Shown: piece by piece, positions 33,978 through 47,794 of the stretch
How the letters are laid out: every line of letters begins with the position of its first letter
Position numbering within the stretch: the stretch's first letter is position 1
Assembly: GCF_014192915.1 (NCBI RefSeq)
Contig: NZ_JACHYN010000009.1
Coordinates: 186,001 to 250,000 of the forward strand
Direction: 5' to 3'
DNA from: Azospirillum sp. OGB3
GTDB lineage: Bacteria > Pseudomonadota > Alphaproteobacteria > Azospirillales > Azospirillaceae
DNA: 64,000 bases
Made by a program: the position numbers and the translations under genes
The notes under the pieces: generated by a model
Databases searched by the model: none
Told to the model about the DNA's origin: nothing
The model's input: the letters and a program-made list of their open reading frames with translations, nothing else

Positions 33978-35054
33978 TCAGCCGAACGGGTTTCCGTCGC
34001 CGTTTTCATACTCCGCCGCGCCGTCCGCGTCCATGCCCGCGGTGCCGCCGAACGCCGCCGATTGGAAAGAACTGAGCGGCGACGGGCCGCCATCCAGCCG
34101 GACGCGGGGTTCGGCGGCCTGTGCGATGCGCTCGAACATCTCCCTCTGGTCGGTGTCCATGCGGCGCGTCAGCCGTGCGACGGTCTCCGACGCGGTGAGT
34201 TCCCGGCCCGACGCGCGGTCGTAGAACAGGCCGCGGTTGCTCCGCGCCGCGGCGGGCAGAAGCTCCGCCGCGGCGGCCCTGGGCGACGACTCGGCGGCGC
34301 GGATCAGCTTGGCGGCCCCGCCGACGCCCAGCACATAGGCGATGCGGCTCTCGGTCTCGGACACCGGGCGCTTCAGCCGCTCCTCCAGCCGGTCGCGCCC
34401 CTCGGACAGGTAGCGCGCGGCCATGCCGGCGGAAAGATCGACGTCGTGGCGCAGCGCCAGGATCTGGCGGCGTACCGCCGGGTCCTTGACCGAGGGGATG
34501 CCGTTGCGGCTCTGAATCGCGCTCGCCAACTCCCCCTGGCCGTAGGCGGAGCCGTGGCGGCGGAACAGGTCGAGCCAGGTGCGCTCCAGGAACTGGAACG
34601 GACCGGCGGCGGAGCTGGAGCGGTTGCGGGCCGCCGGATCCAGCCCGCTTTCCTGGGTCGCCTGGGCGAGAATGGCGGTGAAGCTGTGGCCCGACAGGCC
34701 GGCGACCTGCTGGGCCGCCAGAACCACCTGCCCGGCGGCGGGGTTGTTCGCCAGCGCGGCGCCGATCACCGTCGATTGGGTGCCTGACGCAGCAGCTATC
34801 GCGGCGGCCTCGGGCTTGCGGGTGGGAAACGGCACGCGGGTCCCGTCGGCGAGCTGGATCGGCGCTTCCGGTTTCAAGGCCGGCAGGGGCGGAACCTTCT
34901 GCCCGTTGGCCAATCGCCCGCGCGGAACCGGCTGGGCGTCCGCCAGCGCGCTTTGAAACGACCCCACCGGCGCGGCACCCGCTGACAACGGCGACGCCGG
35001 CACATCCGGCTTGCGCTCGGGGATCGGGGCGAGTGGTGGCAGCGCGACCTTCAT
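33978..35054 (-). CDS. Transglycosylase-like (SLT domain) protein
   Basis: This is a 358-residue protein. The first about 90 residues are a proline/alanine-rich disordered region with no normal signal peptide. A lysozyme-like SLT domain follows (about 105-260), with catalytic Glu in ATQESGLDPAARNRSSSAAGPFQF (read here as an ATQESG block plus AAGPFQFL). The C-terminal 100 residues are low complexity. Such proteins in alphaproteobacteria cleave peptidoglycan locally, often for flagellar or secretion machines, and the missing Sec signal would then mean export by another route. It lies between infA and a hybrid kinase, splitting the usual housekeeping order. Confidence 0.75.
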   Translation of the reverse strand: MKVALPPLAPIPERKPDVPASPLSAGAAPVGSFQSALADAQPVPRGRLANGQKVPPLPALKPEAPIQLADGTRVPFPTRKPEAAAIAAASGTQSTVIGAALANNPAAGQVVLAAQQVAGLSGHSFTAILAQATQESGLDPAARNRSSSAAGPFQFLERTWLDLFRRHGSAYGQGELASAIQSRNGIPSVKDPAVRRQILALRHDVDLSAGMAARYLSEGRDRLEERLKRPVSETESRIAYVLGVGGAAKLIRAAESSPRAAAAELLPAAARSNRGLFYDRASGRELTASETVARLTRRMDTDQREMFERIAQAAEPRVRLDGGPSPLSSFQSAAFGGTAGMDADGAAEYENGDGNPFG

Positions 35055-35164
35055 GGAACACCGGAACCGTCAGACCGGAACCGCTCTCGCGGATCCCTTC
35101 GTCACAACTTTAGCAAAAGAACCTTAATTTTTCTTAATCATTGGCCCGTTGTGGTGGGACGGGC

Positions 35165-37471
<2,307 letters not shown>

Positions 37472-37606
37472 CAGGCGGAGAACCTCTCAGGAACCGCTAA
37501 AGTCTACGGGGCGGAACACACGTCATTCGATGATTCATCTCAATAGCACCTCAACCCAGCCTTGAAAAAGACCTTCGCAAAATCTCGCCGTCAAACCGGC
37601 GAATGG

Positions 37607-38068
37607 TCACACCGTCGGGCCGCGGGACAGCGGAAATCGCTCCTTGATCCGGGTCAGCAACCCGTCGCGCACCTTGCGGTAGGCCTCCAGCATGGCGTCG
37701 CGGTTTCCGTCCACCAGGGTGGGGTCGAACGTGTTCCAGAACTCCACCTCACAGGCCATCGTGCGGGTCATCTCGATGGCGCGGTGCTGAGCCTCCGGCG
37801 ACAGCGACACGATCAGGTCGAAATTCGTGTCCTCCAGATCCTCGAAACTGCGGCAACGGTGGCGGGACAGGTCGATGCCCATCTCCTCCATCACCGCCAC
37901 GGCGAAGGGATCGACCTCGTCCCCCTCGCGCACGCCGACCGAATCGACGTAGACGCGCGTGCCATGGAAATGCCGCATGATCGCCGCCGCCATCGGGGAG
38001 CGGATCATGTTGTAGGTGCAGGCGAACAACACGCTCGTCACGGGGAGCGGTTGCAGCACCGGGGCCAT
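37607..38068 (-). CDS. Low-molecular-weight protein tyrosine phosphatase family
   Basis: This is a 153-residue protein of the LMW-PTP/arsenate reductase fold. The P-loop is Cys17-T-Y-N-M-I-Arg23-Ser24 (CX5R-S), preceded by the strand SVLFA. Asp115 in NTFDPTL is the likely general acid. It could dephosphorylate protein tyrosine; the divergent loop (TYNMIR rather than GNICR) means the substrate is uncertain, and an arsenate reductase role is possible but less likely. It follows the UPF0262 gene by 16 bp in the leftward hisG-hisD block, an arrangement conserved in related bacteria. Confidence 0.88.
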   Translation of the reverse strand: MAPVLQPLPVTSVLFACTYNMIRSPMAAAIMRHFHGTRVYVDSVGVREGDEVDPFAVAVMEEMGIDLSRHRCRSFEDLEDTNFDLIVSLSPEAQHRAIEMTRTMACEVEFWNTFDPTLVDGNRDAMLEAYRKVRDGLLTRIKERFPLSRGPTV

Positions 38069-38084
38069 GCGCCGCCCGACCCCG

Positions 38085-38567
38085 TCAGCCGCGGATGTGG
38101 AGGACGCAGATCAGCGTGAACAGCCGACGCGCCGTCTGGAGATCCATTTCGACCTTGCCGGCCAGCCGTTCGCGCAGCATCTCCGATCCTTCGTTGTGCA
38201 GGCCGCGGCGCCCCATGTCGATCGCCTCGATCTGCGAGGGCGTGGAGCGTTTGATCGCCTGATAGTAGCTTTCGCAGATCAGGAAATAGTCCCGAACGAT
38301 CGACCGGAAGCCGGTCACCGGCAGGGTGATCTTGTCCAGCGCGCTGTCGTCGTCGCGCCGGACGTCGAAGACCAGCCGGTTGTCCTCGATCGACAGATGC
38401 AGGTGGTAGGGCCCGTCGTCGGCGTGGTCGCAGGGGCAGAACTCGTTGTCTTCGAGCAGGTCGAAGATGGCAACCGCGCGCTCGTGCTCCACCTCCGGCT
38501 TGCGGCGGATCACGGTCTTCTCGTCGAGCGTCACATGGACGATGCGGCGGTTGCCCTTCGTGCTCAC
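38085..38567 (-). CDS. UPF0262 family protein
   Basis: This 160-residue protein of unknown function belongs to UPF0262, which is restricted to alphaproteobacteria. Typical blocks are HERAVAIFDLLEDNEF, GPYHLHLSIEDNRLVFDVR and FRSIVRDYFLICESYYQAIK. It starts with GTG at 38567, overlapping the hisD stop as GTGA, so it is translationally coupled. A longer antisense-like frame exists upstream but is a shadow of hisD. It sits between hisD and the LMW phosphatase gene. Confidence 0.93.
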   Translation of the reverse strand: MSTKGNRRIVHVTLDEKTVIRRKPEVEHERAVAIFDLLEDNEFCPCDHADDGPYHLHLSIEDNRLVFDVRRDDDSALDKITLPVTGFRSIVRDYFLICESYYQAIKRSTPSQIEAIDMGRRGLHNEGSEMLRERLAGKVEMDLQTARRLFTLICVLHIRG

Positions 38568-39871
38568 CCCTGACCTCCTCCCGGCAGGCGCAGCGCCACC
38601 GACAGCGCGTGCGCGTCCAGACCCTCCGACCGGGCCAGCGTCACCGCCGCCGGGCCGATCGCCTTCACGCTCTCCGCGTCGCAGGCGACGAAGGTCGTCC
38701 GCTTCATGAAATCCAGCACGTTCAGACCCGACGAGAAGCGCGCGGAACGCGCCGTCGGCAGGACGTGGTTCGGGCCGGCGACGTAATCGCCGATGGCCTC
38801 CGGCGTGTGGCGGCCGAGGAAGATGGCCCCGGCGTTGCGCACCTTCGCGGCCAGCGCGTCGGGGTCCTCCACCGCCAGCTCCAGATGCTCCGGCGCCAGA
38901 CGGTCGATCAGGGCCGGCGACTCGGCCAGCAGATCGCGCACCACGATGATCGCGCCGTGCTCCCGCCAGCTCTCCCCGGCGATGGCGGCGCGCGGCAGGG
39001 TCTCCAAGTGCTTGTCCACGGCCGCCGCCACCGCATCGGCGAAAGCCGGGTCGTCGGTGATGAGGATCGACTGGGCCGAGGTGTCGTGCTCCGCCTGGGA
39101 CAGCAGGTCCATGGCGATCCAGGCCGGGTCGTTCCGGTTGTCGGCGACCACCAGGATCTCCGACGGGCCGGCGATGCTGTCGATGCCGACCGTGCCGTAG
39201 ACCAGACGCTTGGCGGCGGCGACGAAGGCGTTGCCGGGGCCGACGATCTTGTCCACCGGCGCGATGGTCGCCGTGCCGTAGGCGAGCGCGGCGACGGCCT
39301 GGGCGCCGCCGATGCGGTAGATCTCGGTGATGCCGCAGCGCTTGGCGGCAGCCAGGACCAGCGGGTTGATCGCCCCGTCCGGGGTCGGCACCACCATGAC
39401 GATGCGCTCCACCCCGGCGACCTTGGCCGGCAGGGCGTTCATCAGGACGGAGCTGGGGTAGGACGCCGTGCCGCCCGGCACATAGAGGCCGGCGGCGCCG
39501 ACCGCGGTCCAGCGGGCACCCAGCCGCACGCCCTGGGCGTCGCGGTAGTCGGTCGTCTCCGGCACCTGGAGGCGGTGGAAGCTCTCGATGCGCTCCGCCG
39601 CGGTGTCGAGCGCGCGCAGCAGCTCCGCGCTGCACTTGCCCACCGCCGCGTCCACCTCGTCCTGGGAGATGCGCAGGGTGGCGGGGGTCAGCGTCTGGCG
39701 GTCCCAGCGGGCGGTGTAGTCGATCAGCGCCGCGTCGCCGCGCTTGCGCACCGTGTCGATGACGCCGGCGACCAGGGCCTGGACGTCCTCGCTGGTCTCG
39801 CGCTTGGCGTGGAGAAGCCCCTCAAACCCCTCGGCGAAGCGGGGGTCCTGGGCATCAAGCCTGACGGGCAT
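38564..39871 (-). CDS. hisD: Histidinol dehydrogenase
   Basis: This is a 435-residue zinc enzyme that catalyses the last two oxidations of histidine biosynthesis (histidinol to histidine with 2 NAD+). Family blocks include YVPGGTASYPSSVLMNALPA, IYRIGGAQAVAALAYGT, VGPGNAFVAAAKRLVYG, SEILVVAD with the catalytic Glu/His region EHDTSAQSILIT, and APEHLEL near the C-terminus. Its start overlaps the end of hisG by 17 bp. Length and motifs are normal. It is the second gene of the leftward his block. Confidence 0.97.
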   Translation of the reverse strand: MPVRLDAQDPRFAEGFEGLLHAKRETSEDVQALVAGVIDTVRKRGDAALIDYTARWDRQTLTPATLRISQDEVDAAVGKCSAELLRALDTAAERIESFHRLQVPETTDYRDAQGVRLGARWTAVGAAGLYVPGGTASYPSSVLMNALPAKVAGVERIVMVVPTPDGAINPLVLAAAKRCGITEIYRIGGAQAVAALAYGTATIAPVDKIVGPGNAFVAAAKRLVYGTVGIDSIAGPSEILVVADNRNDPAWIAMDLLSQAEHDTSAQSILITDDPAFADAVAAAVDKHLETLPRAAIAGESWREHGAIIVVRDLLAESPALIDRLAPEHLELAVEDPDALAAKVRNAGAIFLGRHTPEAIGDYVAGPNHVLPTARSARFSSGLNVLDFMKRTTFVACDAESVKAIGPAAVTLARSEGLDAHALSVALRLPGGGQG

Positions 39872-40589
39872 TCACAGCCTCCCGGAAGCGGTCGATCCAG
39901 CCGGAGATTTCCTCGGGCCGCGTCTTGAAGGCGGCCCGGTTGACGATGAGGCGGGAGGTGACGTCGGCGATGTGCTCGATCTCCACCAGCCCGTTCGCCT
40001 TCAGAGTCGAGCCGGTGGACACCAGATCGACGATGCGGCGGCACAGGCCGAGGGTCGGGGCAAGTTCCATGGCGCCGTTCAGTTTCACGCACTCCGCCTG
40101 CACCCCGCGCGCCGCGAAATGCTTCCTGGTGACCTCCGGGTATTTGGTCGCGACGCGCACGTGGCTCCAACGCGACGGATCGTCGCTCTCCCCCAGCTCG
40201 ACCGGTTCAGCGACCGACAGGCGGCACTTGCCGATGCCGAGATCGAGCGGCGCGTAGATTTCCGGATAGTCGAACTCCATCAGCACGTCGTTGCCGGCCA
40301 CGCCCAGATGGGCGGCGCCGAAGGCGACGAAGGTCGCCACGTCGAAGGACCGGACGCGGATGATGCTGAGATTCGGGATGTTGGTCGCAAAGCGCAGGAG
40401 CCGGCTGTCCGCGTCGTCGAACGCCGCTTCCGGCTCGATGCCGGCGTGGGCGAGCAACGGGCGCAGCTCCTTCAGGATGCGTCCCTTGGGCAGGGCCAGA
40501 ACCAGCGGCTGACCGGCCGGCGCATCGGAAGGCGCATTGGTCGGCGTGCTGGGCGCCGGCGCGCCAAAAGCACGGGTATCGGCGGGCAA
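39855..40589 (-). CDS. hisG: ATP phosphoribosyltransferase, catalytic subunit, short form
   Basis: This first enzyme of histidine biosynthesis joins ATP and PRPP. The core from VLALPKGRILKELRPLL through LGVAGNDVLMEFDYPEIYAP to VDLVSTGSTLKANGLVEIE is the short HisG form (about 210-240 residues), which needs HisZ as regulatory subunit; hisZ is not in the window. The start is unusual: TTG at 40589 has GAGGAG six bases before, giving 244 residues with a 30-residue Pro/Ala-rich leader. ATG at 40631 would add 14 residues but lacks a ribosome site. Confidence 0.93.
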   Translation of the reverse strand: MPADTRAFGAPAPSTPTNAPSDAPAGQPLVLALPKGRILKELRPLLAHAGIEPEAAFDDADSRLLRFATNIPNLSIIRVRSFDVATFVAFGAAHLGVAGNDVLMEFDYPEIYAPLDLGIGKCRLSVAEPVELGESDDPSRWSHVRVATKYPEVTRKHFAARGVQAECVKLNGAMELAPTLGLCRRIVDLVSTGSTLKANGLVEIEHIADVTSRLIVNRAAFKTRPEEISGWIDRFREAVNARQA

Positions 40590-40710
40590 AGAACTCTCCT
40601 CGGGCTGAACCGCTGCCCGGATATACCACATTCCGCGCCGCCGTCACGGTCTTAGGAGGCATAGTGCGGCGCGGAACGGCGTTGCCCGGCGCCGAAACGG
40701 CAATGGCCGC

Positions 40711-41166
40711 TCAGTTGACCACCCGCCAGCTTCCGTCCGACTGGCGGCAGGCGGTGCCGTAGCCGGGCTGCGCCAGGCCGCCGACCATCACCATCGTCTG
40801 GTATTCCCGGCAGAGCTGGCCGTTGCGCGCCGTGTAGGCCGGGCCGGTCGGGGTGGCGGCAATGGGGGCCGGCGCGGGTTCGGTGAAGACCACCGCGGGC
40901 GGCGGGGTCGGCGCCGGTTGCACGTAGACCACCGGCGGCGGGGCCGGCACCACATAGACCGGCGGTCCGTAAACCGGTGCCCCATAAACCGGCGGATAGC
41001 CGTGGAAATGCCGGTGGGGCGGCGGATAGCCCGGATAGACCGGCCCCCCGAAGGACAGGAACACCGACGACCGCGCCTGCGCCGGACCGGACAGGGCCGT
41101 CAGCCCGACCGCCAGCACCAGTCCGAACATCACGCCACCGCAAACCGCACCGACGCGCCCGGCCAT
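40711..41166 (-). CDS. Secreted proline-rich protein with C-terminal envelope-type domain
   Basis: This is a 151-residue protein. ATG at 41166 with GGGAG upstream begins a signal peptide ending ALSGPAQA-RS. The middle is Pro/Tyr/Val-rich (YPGYPPPHRHFHGYPPVYG), probably extended. The C-terminal 35 residues (CREYQTMVMVGGLAQPGYG and TACRQSDGSWRVV) match the small two-cysteine domain found at the end of many outer-membrane or surface-antigen proteins of alphaproteobacteria. It probably lies in the periplasm or at the outer membrane. The gene is isolated, just upstream of hisG on the same strand. Confidence 0.82.
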   Translation of the reverse strand: MAGRVGAVCGGVMFGLVLAVGLTALSGPAQARSSVFLSFGGPVYPGYPPPHRHFHGYPPVYGAPVYGPPVYVVPAPPPVVYVQPAPTPPPAVVFTEPAPAPIAATPTGPAYTARNGQLCREYQTMVMVGGLAQPGYGTACRQSDGSWRVVN

Positions 41167-41225
41167 GGGACCGCACTCCCGCAAGACATCCGCAACAGAT
41201 CAAGACTTCCGCAACAGATATAGTC

Positions 41226-42518
41226 CTAAAGCTTGAGCCCCGCCACACCGTCGAGAATGGCGCCGTCCGACAGGGCGCGGCGCTCCAGCTTCGCCCCGAA
41301 CATGCGGGCGTTGGTCAGGTCCGTCTTGGTCAGGTCGCAGCCGGCCAGATTGGCGAAGGACAGGTCCGCCCCCGCGAAATTCACCTCGCGCAGGCAGGCA
41401 CCGCGCAGGTCGGCGTAGCGCAGCCGCGCGCCCGACAGGTCGGACTGCATCGACCGCCTCTCGTCGAAATAGAGCGGGCGCAGGTTGGCCTTGCGCAGGT
41501 CGGCGTTGTTCAGCTTGGCGAGCCGCAGGTTGACCCCGCGGAGGTCGCCGCCGATCAGCTTGGCGAGCCGCAGGTCGCCCTTCTCCAGGACCGCCGCCTG
41601 AAGCTGGACGTTGGTCAGGTCCAGCCCGTAGAGCGTCGCCCCCACCGCCCGCAACATGGTCAGGCAGGTGTGGGCCAGCGACGGCGCGTGCCTCAGGTCG
41701 AAGCCCGACAGGTCGAGCGCCGTCCCCTCCGCCCCGCTCGACCCGACCCAGCGGATGTGGTCGTGCAGAAGCTCGTCCAGCGGGCGCCCGAGTTCGGCGA
41801 CGATGCGGCCCACCGGATCGTCGGTCAGCGCGTCCTCCATGTCGGCGTCGGCCAGCTCGGTCATGACCATGGTGGCGCCGGTCAGCACCGCGCCGCGCAG
41901 GCAGGCGCCGCGCAGATCCGCCCCCGACAGGTCTGCCCCCTCCAGGTTCGATCCGGTGAAGTTGGCTCCTCGCATGGTGGCGCGCACCAGCTTGCACCCG
42001 CGCATCAGCGCGTCGGTGAAGTCGGTGTGGATGGCCATGGCCCCGGACAGCCGGGCGTTGGTCAGGTTGGCGCCGGACAGGTCGGCCCCCGACGCCTCCG
42101 TCGGTTGGCCCTCCACCTGGATGATGCGCAGGCTGCCGTCGCGGTCCTTTTCCGCCAGCGAGCCGTCGCGCAGGTCAGCCTCGAACAGGTTGGCGCCGAC
42201 CAGGATCGACCCACGCAGGCAGGCACCGCGCAGATCCGCCTTGATCAGGCTGGCGTTCTCCAGGTTGGCCAGCCGCAGGTCGGTGGCGAACATCGATGCG
42301 CAGTCGAGCCGCGCCCCGGCCAGATTGGCGCCGCGCAGGCTGGCCCCGACGAAGTCGGCGTGGGCGAGGTCACGCCCCGCGAGATCGAGACCGCTCAGGT
42401 CGAAAAAGGACAGCGTCGCCCGCGCCCCGCCGATGCGGGCGTTCCGAAACATCTCGTGCCGGCGCACCACCGCATCGAGCTGGACCTGATCCAGACGGGT
42501 GAGAGGACGCTGCTGCAT
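41226..42518 (-). CDS. Pentapeptide-repeat protein
   Basis: This 430-residue cytoplasmic protein is built mainly of A(D/N)LXX pentapeptide repeats, which fold as a right-handed quadrilateral beta-helix. Repeats run roughly 40-115 and 140-225 and again about 265-420, broken by a non-repeat stretch (about 116-140) and a helical spacer (about 225-265, with VGRIVAELGRPLDELLHDHI). Some pentapeptide proteins mimic DNA and bind gyrase (Qnr, MfpA), but most have unknown roles. No neighbour clarifies it. Confidence 0.92.
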   Translation of the reverse strand: MQQRPLTRLDQVQLDAVVRRHEMFRNARIGGARATLSFFDLSGLDLAGRDLAHADFVGASLRGANLAGARLDCASMFATDLRLANLENASLIKADLRGACLRGSILVGANLFEADLRDGSLAEKDRDGSLRIIQVEGQPTEASGADLSGANLTNARLSGAMAIHTDFTDALMRGCKLVRATMRGANFTGSNLEGADLSGADLRGACLRGAVLTGATMVMTELADADMEDALTDDPVGRIVAELGRPLDELLHDHIRWVGSSGAEGTALDLSGFDLRHAPSLAHTCLTMLRAVGATLYGLDLTNVQLQAAVLEKGDLRLAKLIGGDLRGVNLRLAKLNNADLRKANLRPLYFDERRSMQSDLSGARLRYADLRGACLREVNFAGADLSFANLAGCDLTKTDLTNARMFGAKLERRALSDGAILDGVAGLKL

Positions 42519-42630
42519 GGCCGTGTTCGCCTCCGATCACGGTTTCAGAGTACCCTTTGTGGCCTTCACGAATGATTAATGCAGCCCTCGATAGAAGGCT
42601 CTTCCTGTCGAGGCCGGCGCCGTCCGGCGG

Positions 42631-44769
42631 TCAGGCCGCGGACGACCGGCTGTGGCGGACCGGCTGGCGTTCCGTTCCCAGGGCGTTCAGCGCGCCGCGC
42701 AGCACGTCGGGGGTGACGGGCTTGTGCAGCAGGCGGCAACCGGCGGCCACCGCCTCGCGGATGCGTTCGGGGGCGGTGTCGCCGGTCAGGATGATGCCGG
42801 GAATCGGCCGTCCCTCCTGCTCCGCCGCTCGGGTGACCGTTTCGGCGCCGGTCAGCGGTCCCGGCAGGCGGAAGTCGGAGAGGATGACGTCCGGACAGCG
42901 CGGCGCCGCGCGCAGCGCCGCCAGCGCCGCCGGCCCGTCCGCCGCCAGGAGAACGTCGTGCCCCCAGCTCTCCAGAAGGAGCTGCATCCCGGCGCTCTGC
43001 ACCGGGTCGTCCTCCACGATCAGGATCAGGCGGGTGTCGGCATCCTCCGCCCGGCCGGCGGCGACCGGGACCACCGTGTCCGTCCGCGATTCGCTGGACG
43101 CCAACGGGACCATGATCGAGAAGACGGACCCATGGCCGGGGCGCGATCGGACCTCCACCGCGTGGCCCAGCAGCGCGGCCTTGCGGCGCACCTTGGGAAG
43201 CCCCAGCCCGAGGCCGCGGCGGCGGTCGCGCTCCGGGTTGCCGAGCTGCACGAAGTCTTCGAAGATGGCGTCCAGATGCTCCGCCGCGATGCCGGAGCCG
43301 GTGTCCCACACCTCGATGCGCAGCCATTGGCCGCGCCGCCGGCAACCGACCACGACGCCGCCCGACGGGGTGTAGGCGATGGCGTTGCGCAGCAGGTCGC
43401 CCAGCATCCGCGTCAGCAGCGTGGCGTCGGTGCGCACCATCGCGGGGAATCCGCGCACCCGCAGATCCAGTTTCTTGTCCGCCGCCAGCCCGCGGAATTC
43501 CGTGGCCACGCTGTCCAGCACCGTGGCGACCGGCACGTCGGCGATGTTCGGGCGGACCACCCCGGCGTCCAGCGTGGCGACCTCCAGCAGCGCGTGCAGC
43601 AGCTTCTCCCCGCTGTCCAGCGCCTCGCCCATCTTCTCGGCGATGGACCGCTCGCGCGGCTCCTTCAGCCGTTCCATCAGCAGGTGGTGGAACAGGCGCA
43701 GCGCCTGGAAGGGCTGGCGCAGGTCGTGGTTGGCCGCCGACAGGAAGCGGGCCTTGGCCTGGTTGGCCCGCTCCTTCTCGGCCAGGGCGCGGACGAGCTT
43801 CTGGTTGAGGGAGCGCAGGTCGGCGGTGCGCTCCTCCACCCGCTGCTCCAGCCGGGCGTTGGCGTCGCGCAGGGCGTCGCGGGCCGCCGCCTCGCGCCGC
43901 AGGCTGGCCCAGCCGAGCGCGGCCAGCCCGAACAGCGCGACGACGCTGACGCCGACCATCATGAAGCCGTGCTGCAGACGGTTGCTCCACGGCTCCAGGA
44001 CGACGATGCGCGGCAGGGCGACCGCCGCCACTGCCGGGAAGTCGCGCATCCGCTTCAGGCCGATGACGACGCCGTCTCCGCCAACGGTCCAATCGCTCTC
44101 GCCGCTCTCCTCTCCCGGCTCCAGCGCCGGCAGCGGACCGACCCCGTCACCTCCGATTCCGGCCAGCCGCGTGCCGTCCAGACGGAACAACCCGGCGACG
44201 CTGTGCCGCCCGTCGCCGAAGACGTCGAGCACGGTGTGCAGGCTGGAGGCGGGAAGAGCCAGCAGGACCGCCCCCTCCGCGATGCCGTCGCGCCCCAGGA
44301 TGCGGCGGACCATCAGGATCGAATCCAGCCCGTCCACCTGTCCGTGCAACAGCTCGAGAGCGCCGCCCGCCCCCTGGAACAAGCTGGCGGTTCCGCCGTC
44401 GGGTTGGATGGAGGGACCGAACACCGTGCGGCCGTCGGCGTCCAGGATCGACAGAGCGCCGAACCGCGACGCCGCCAGCGCCTCGCCCAAGGCGCGGTCG
44501 GCGAGCGACGCGAAGCCGCCCTCCTCCAACCGGTCGGCGACCCGCGCCAGGGCGGCGGCCCCGCCGTCCAGCACCGCGTCGGCGTGCCCTTCAAGGAAGG
44601 CGGCGGCCTGCCGGGTGCCGCGTTCGGCACGGTCGAGCGTGCTGACGTAATCGACCAGAGACAGCGCACCCCACGCCACACCGCCGAGCAGCGTCATCAC
44701 CAGGACGATGGCAGCCAGGATGGCTTTCGGGTGAAAGTTCAGCAGGGCGTAGACCGGGAGCCGGATCAT
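42631..44769 (-). CDS. Hybrid sensor histidine kinase (HDLRQP type)
   Basis: This is a 712-residue membrane kinase. Helix 1 (about 15-38) and helix 2 (about 265-285) surround a periplasmic sensor with a Cache-like pattern. A coiled coil (about 290-335) leads to HisKA with FLSAANHDLRQPFQALRLF (phospho-His near 348) and HATPase_c (GDLLRNAIAYTPSGGVVVG, DTGSGI, RRGLGLGL). A receiver at the C-terminus has VEDDPVQSAGM and acceptor Asp near 633 in PDVILSDFRLPGP. The HDLRQP box marks a kinase subfamily common in proteobacteria. ATG at 44769 precedes a typical membrane anchor; the frame is open further upstream but unlikely. No adjacent response regulator is seen. Confidence 0.9.
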   Translation of the reverse strand: MIRLPVYALLNFHPKAILAAIVLVMTLLGGVAWGALSLVDYVSTLDRAERGTRQAAAFLEGHADAVLDGGAAALARVADRLEEGGFASLADRALGEALAASRFGALSILDADGRTVFGPSIQPDGGTASLFQGAGGALELLHGQVDGLDSILMVRRILGRDGIAEGAVLLALPASSLHTVLDVFGDGRHSVAGLFRLDGTRLAGIGGDGVGPLPALEPGEESGESDWTVGGDGVVIGLKRMRDFPAVAAVALPRIVVLEPWSNRLQHGFMMVGVSVVALFGLAALGWASLRREAAARDALRDANARLEQRVEERTADLRSLNQKLVRALAEKERANQAKARFLSAANHDLRQPFQALRLFHHLLMERLKEPRERSIAEKMGEALDSGEKLLHALLEVATLDAGVVRPNIADVPVATVLDSVATEFRGLAADKKLDLRVRGFPAMVRTDATLLTRMLGDLLRNAIAYTPSGGVVVGCRRRGQWLRIEVWDTGSGIAAEHLDAIFEDFVQLGNPERDRRRGLGLGLPKVRRKAALLGHAVEVRSRPGHGSVFSIMVPLASSESRTDTVVPVAAGRAEDADTRLILIVEDDPVQSAGMQLLLESWGHDVLLAADGPAALAALRAAPRCPDVILSDFRLPGPLTGAETVTRAAEQEGRPIPGIILTGDTAPERIREAVAAGCRLLHKPVTPDVLRGALNALGTERQPVRHSRSSAA

Positions 44770-45338
44770 GGGCGGGCGCGTCTTGGTAAGGCGGGGCGGA
44801 GATGACGTCGCCGATCCGCCGGATGCACGATGCCGTGGGTCACCGGCGAAGCCTGTGTCCGGGGCGATGATCGATAGGCGGGAAGCGGATTCAAGGGTTC
44901 GCGGGTCGCCGGACAGCGCATCGCGCGTGGGTTGAAGGGGCCGCAGAGGAATGGCCGCCAACGCCGCCCTTCATTGATCTTTCCACGTCTTCGCACCCGA
45001 AGACCCGGCGGCAGCATGGAAAGGCGAAAGTTGTCATTTGCGTTACACCCGCTTCCTCTGACCTTTGTCGGAAAGCTCCCGGACATCCCCCAGAAGTTTA
45101 TTTGCCTTTATTGTCTGGAACCGATGATAGCATGCGATAGTTATCGGCGCGACTCGCCATGACGACTATGACCATGCTCATACCAAACCCACTCTTTGGG
45201 TGAGGGAGCACCAAATGCTTCGGCCAGGAGTTGAGGCTCCGGCATTCATCGGAAATTGTGCCGATGACGGGATCACCCGGGCGGTCTGCGCGTTCCTGTG
45301 CTGCTTCATGCCGCAACGCGCCCACACGAGGTTCCACC
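44770..45338. other. Gene-free divergent region between the hybrid kinase and glgX
   Basis: This region of about 570 bases lies between the two divergent starts. It is less GC-rich around 45030-45200, which probably holds the promoters. Small open frames (for example 45098-45385 on the minus strand) have no ribosome site or credible protein sequence. I see no tRNA, no repeat copy and no clear operator. Confidence 0.6.
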
Positions 45339-47624
<2,286 letters not shown>

Positions 47625-47645
47625 CGGCCCGATCCTTATAATCTG

Positions 47646-47693
47646 GCAAGACAAACGGTGCGGCAGGACGCCGCACCGTTTGTCTTGCTTTTT
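47646..47693 (+). terminator. Strong Rho-independent terminator of glgX
   Basis: A perfect 19-bp stem (47646-47664 with 47670-47688) has the loop AGGAC and is followed by TTTTTATA. The stem is exceptionally long and free of mismatch. Confidence 0.92.
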
Positions 47694-47794
47694 ATATACA
47701 ATTTTAGGCAAATAGGCGATATCAAGACACCGGACTGTCCGCAACGTTCCATTGCTTGTGTCGGCAACGCCGCAACGACATAAGGGGGCTGGGC

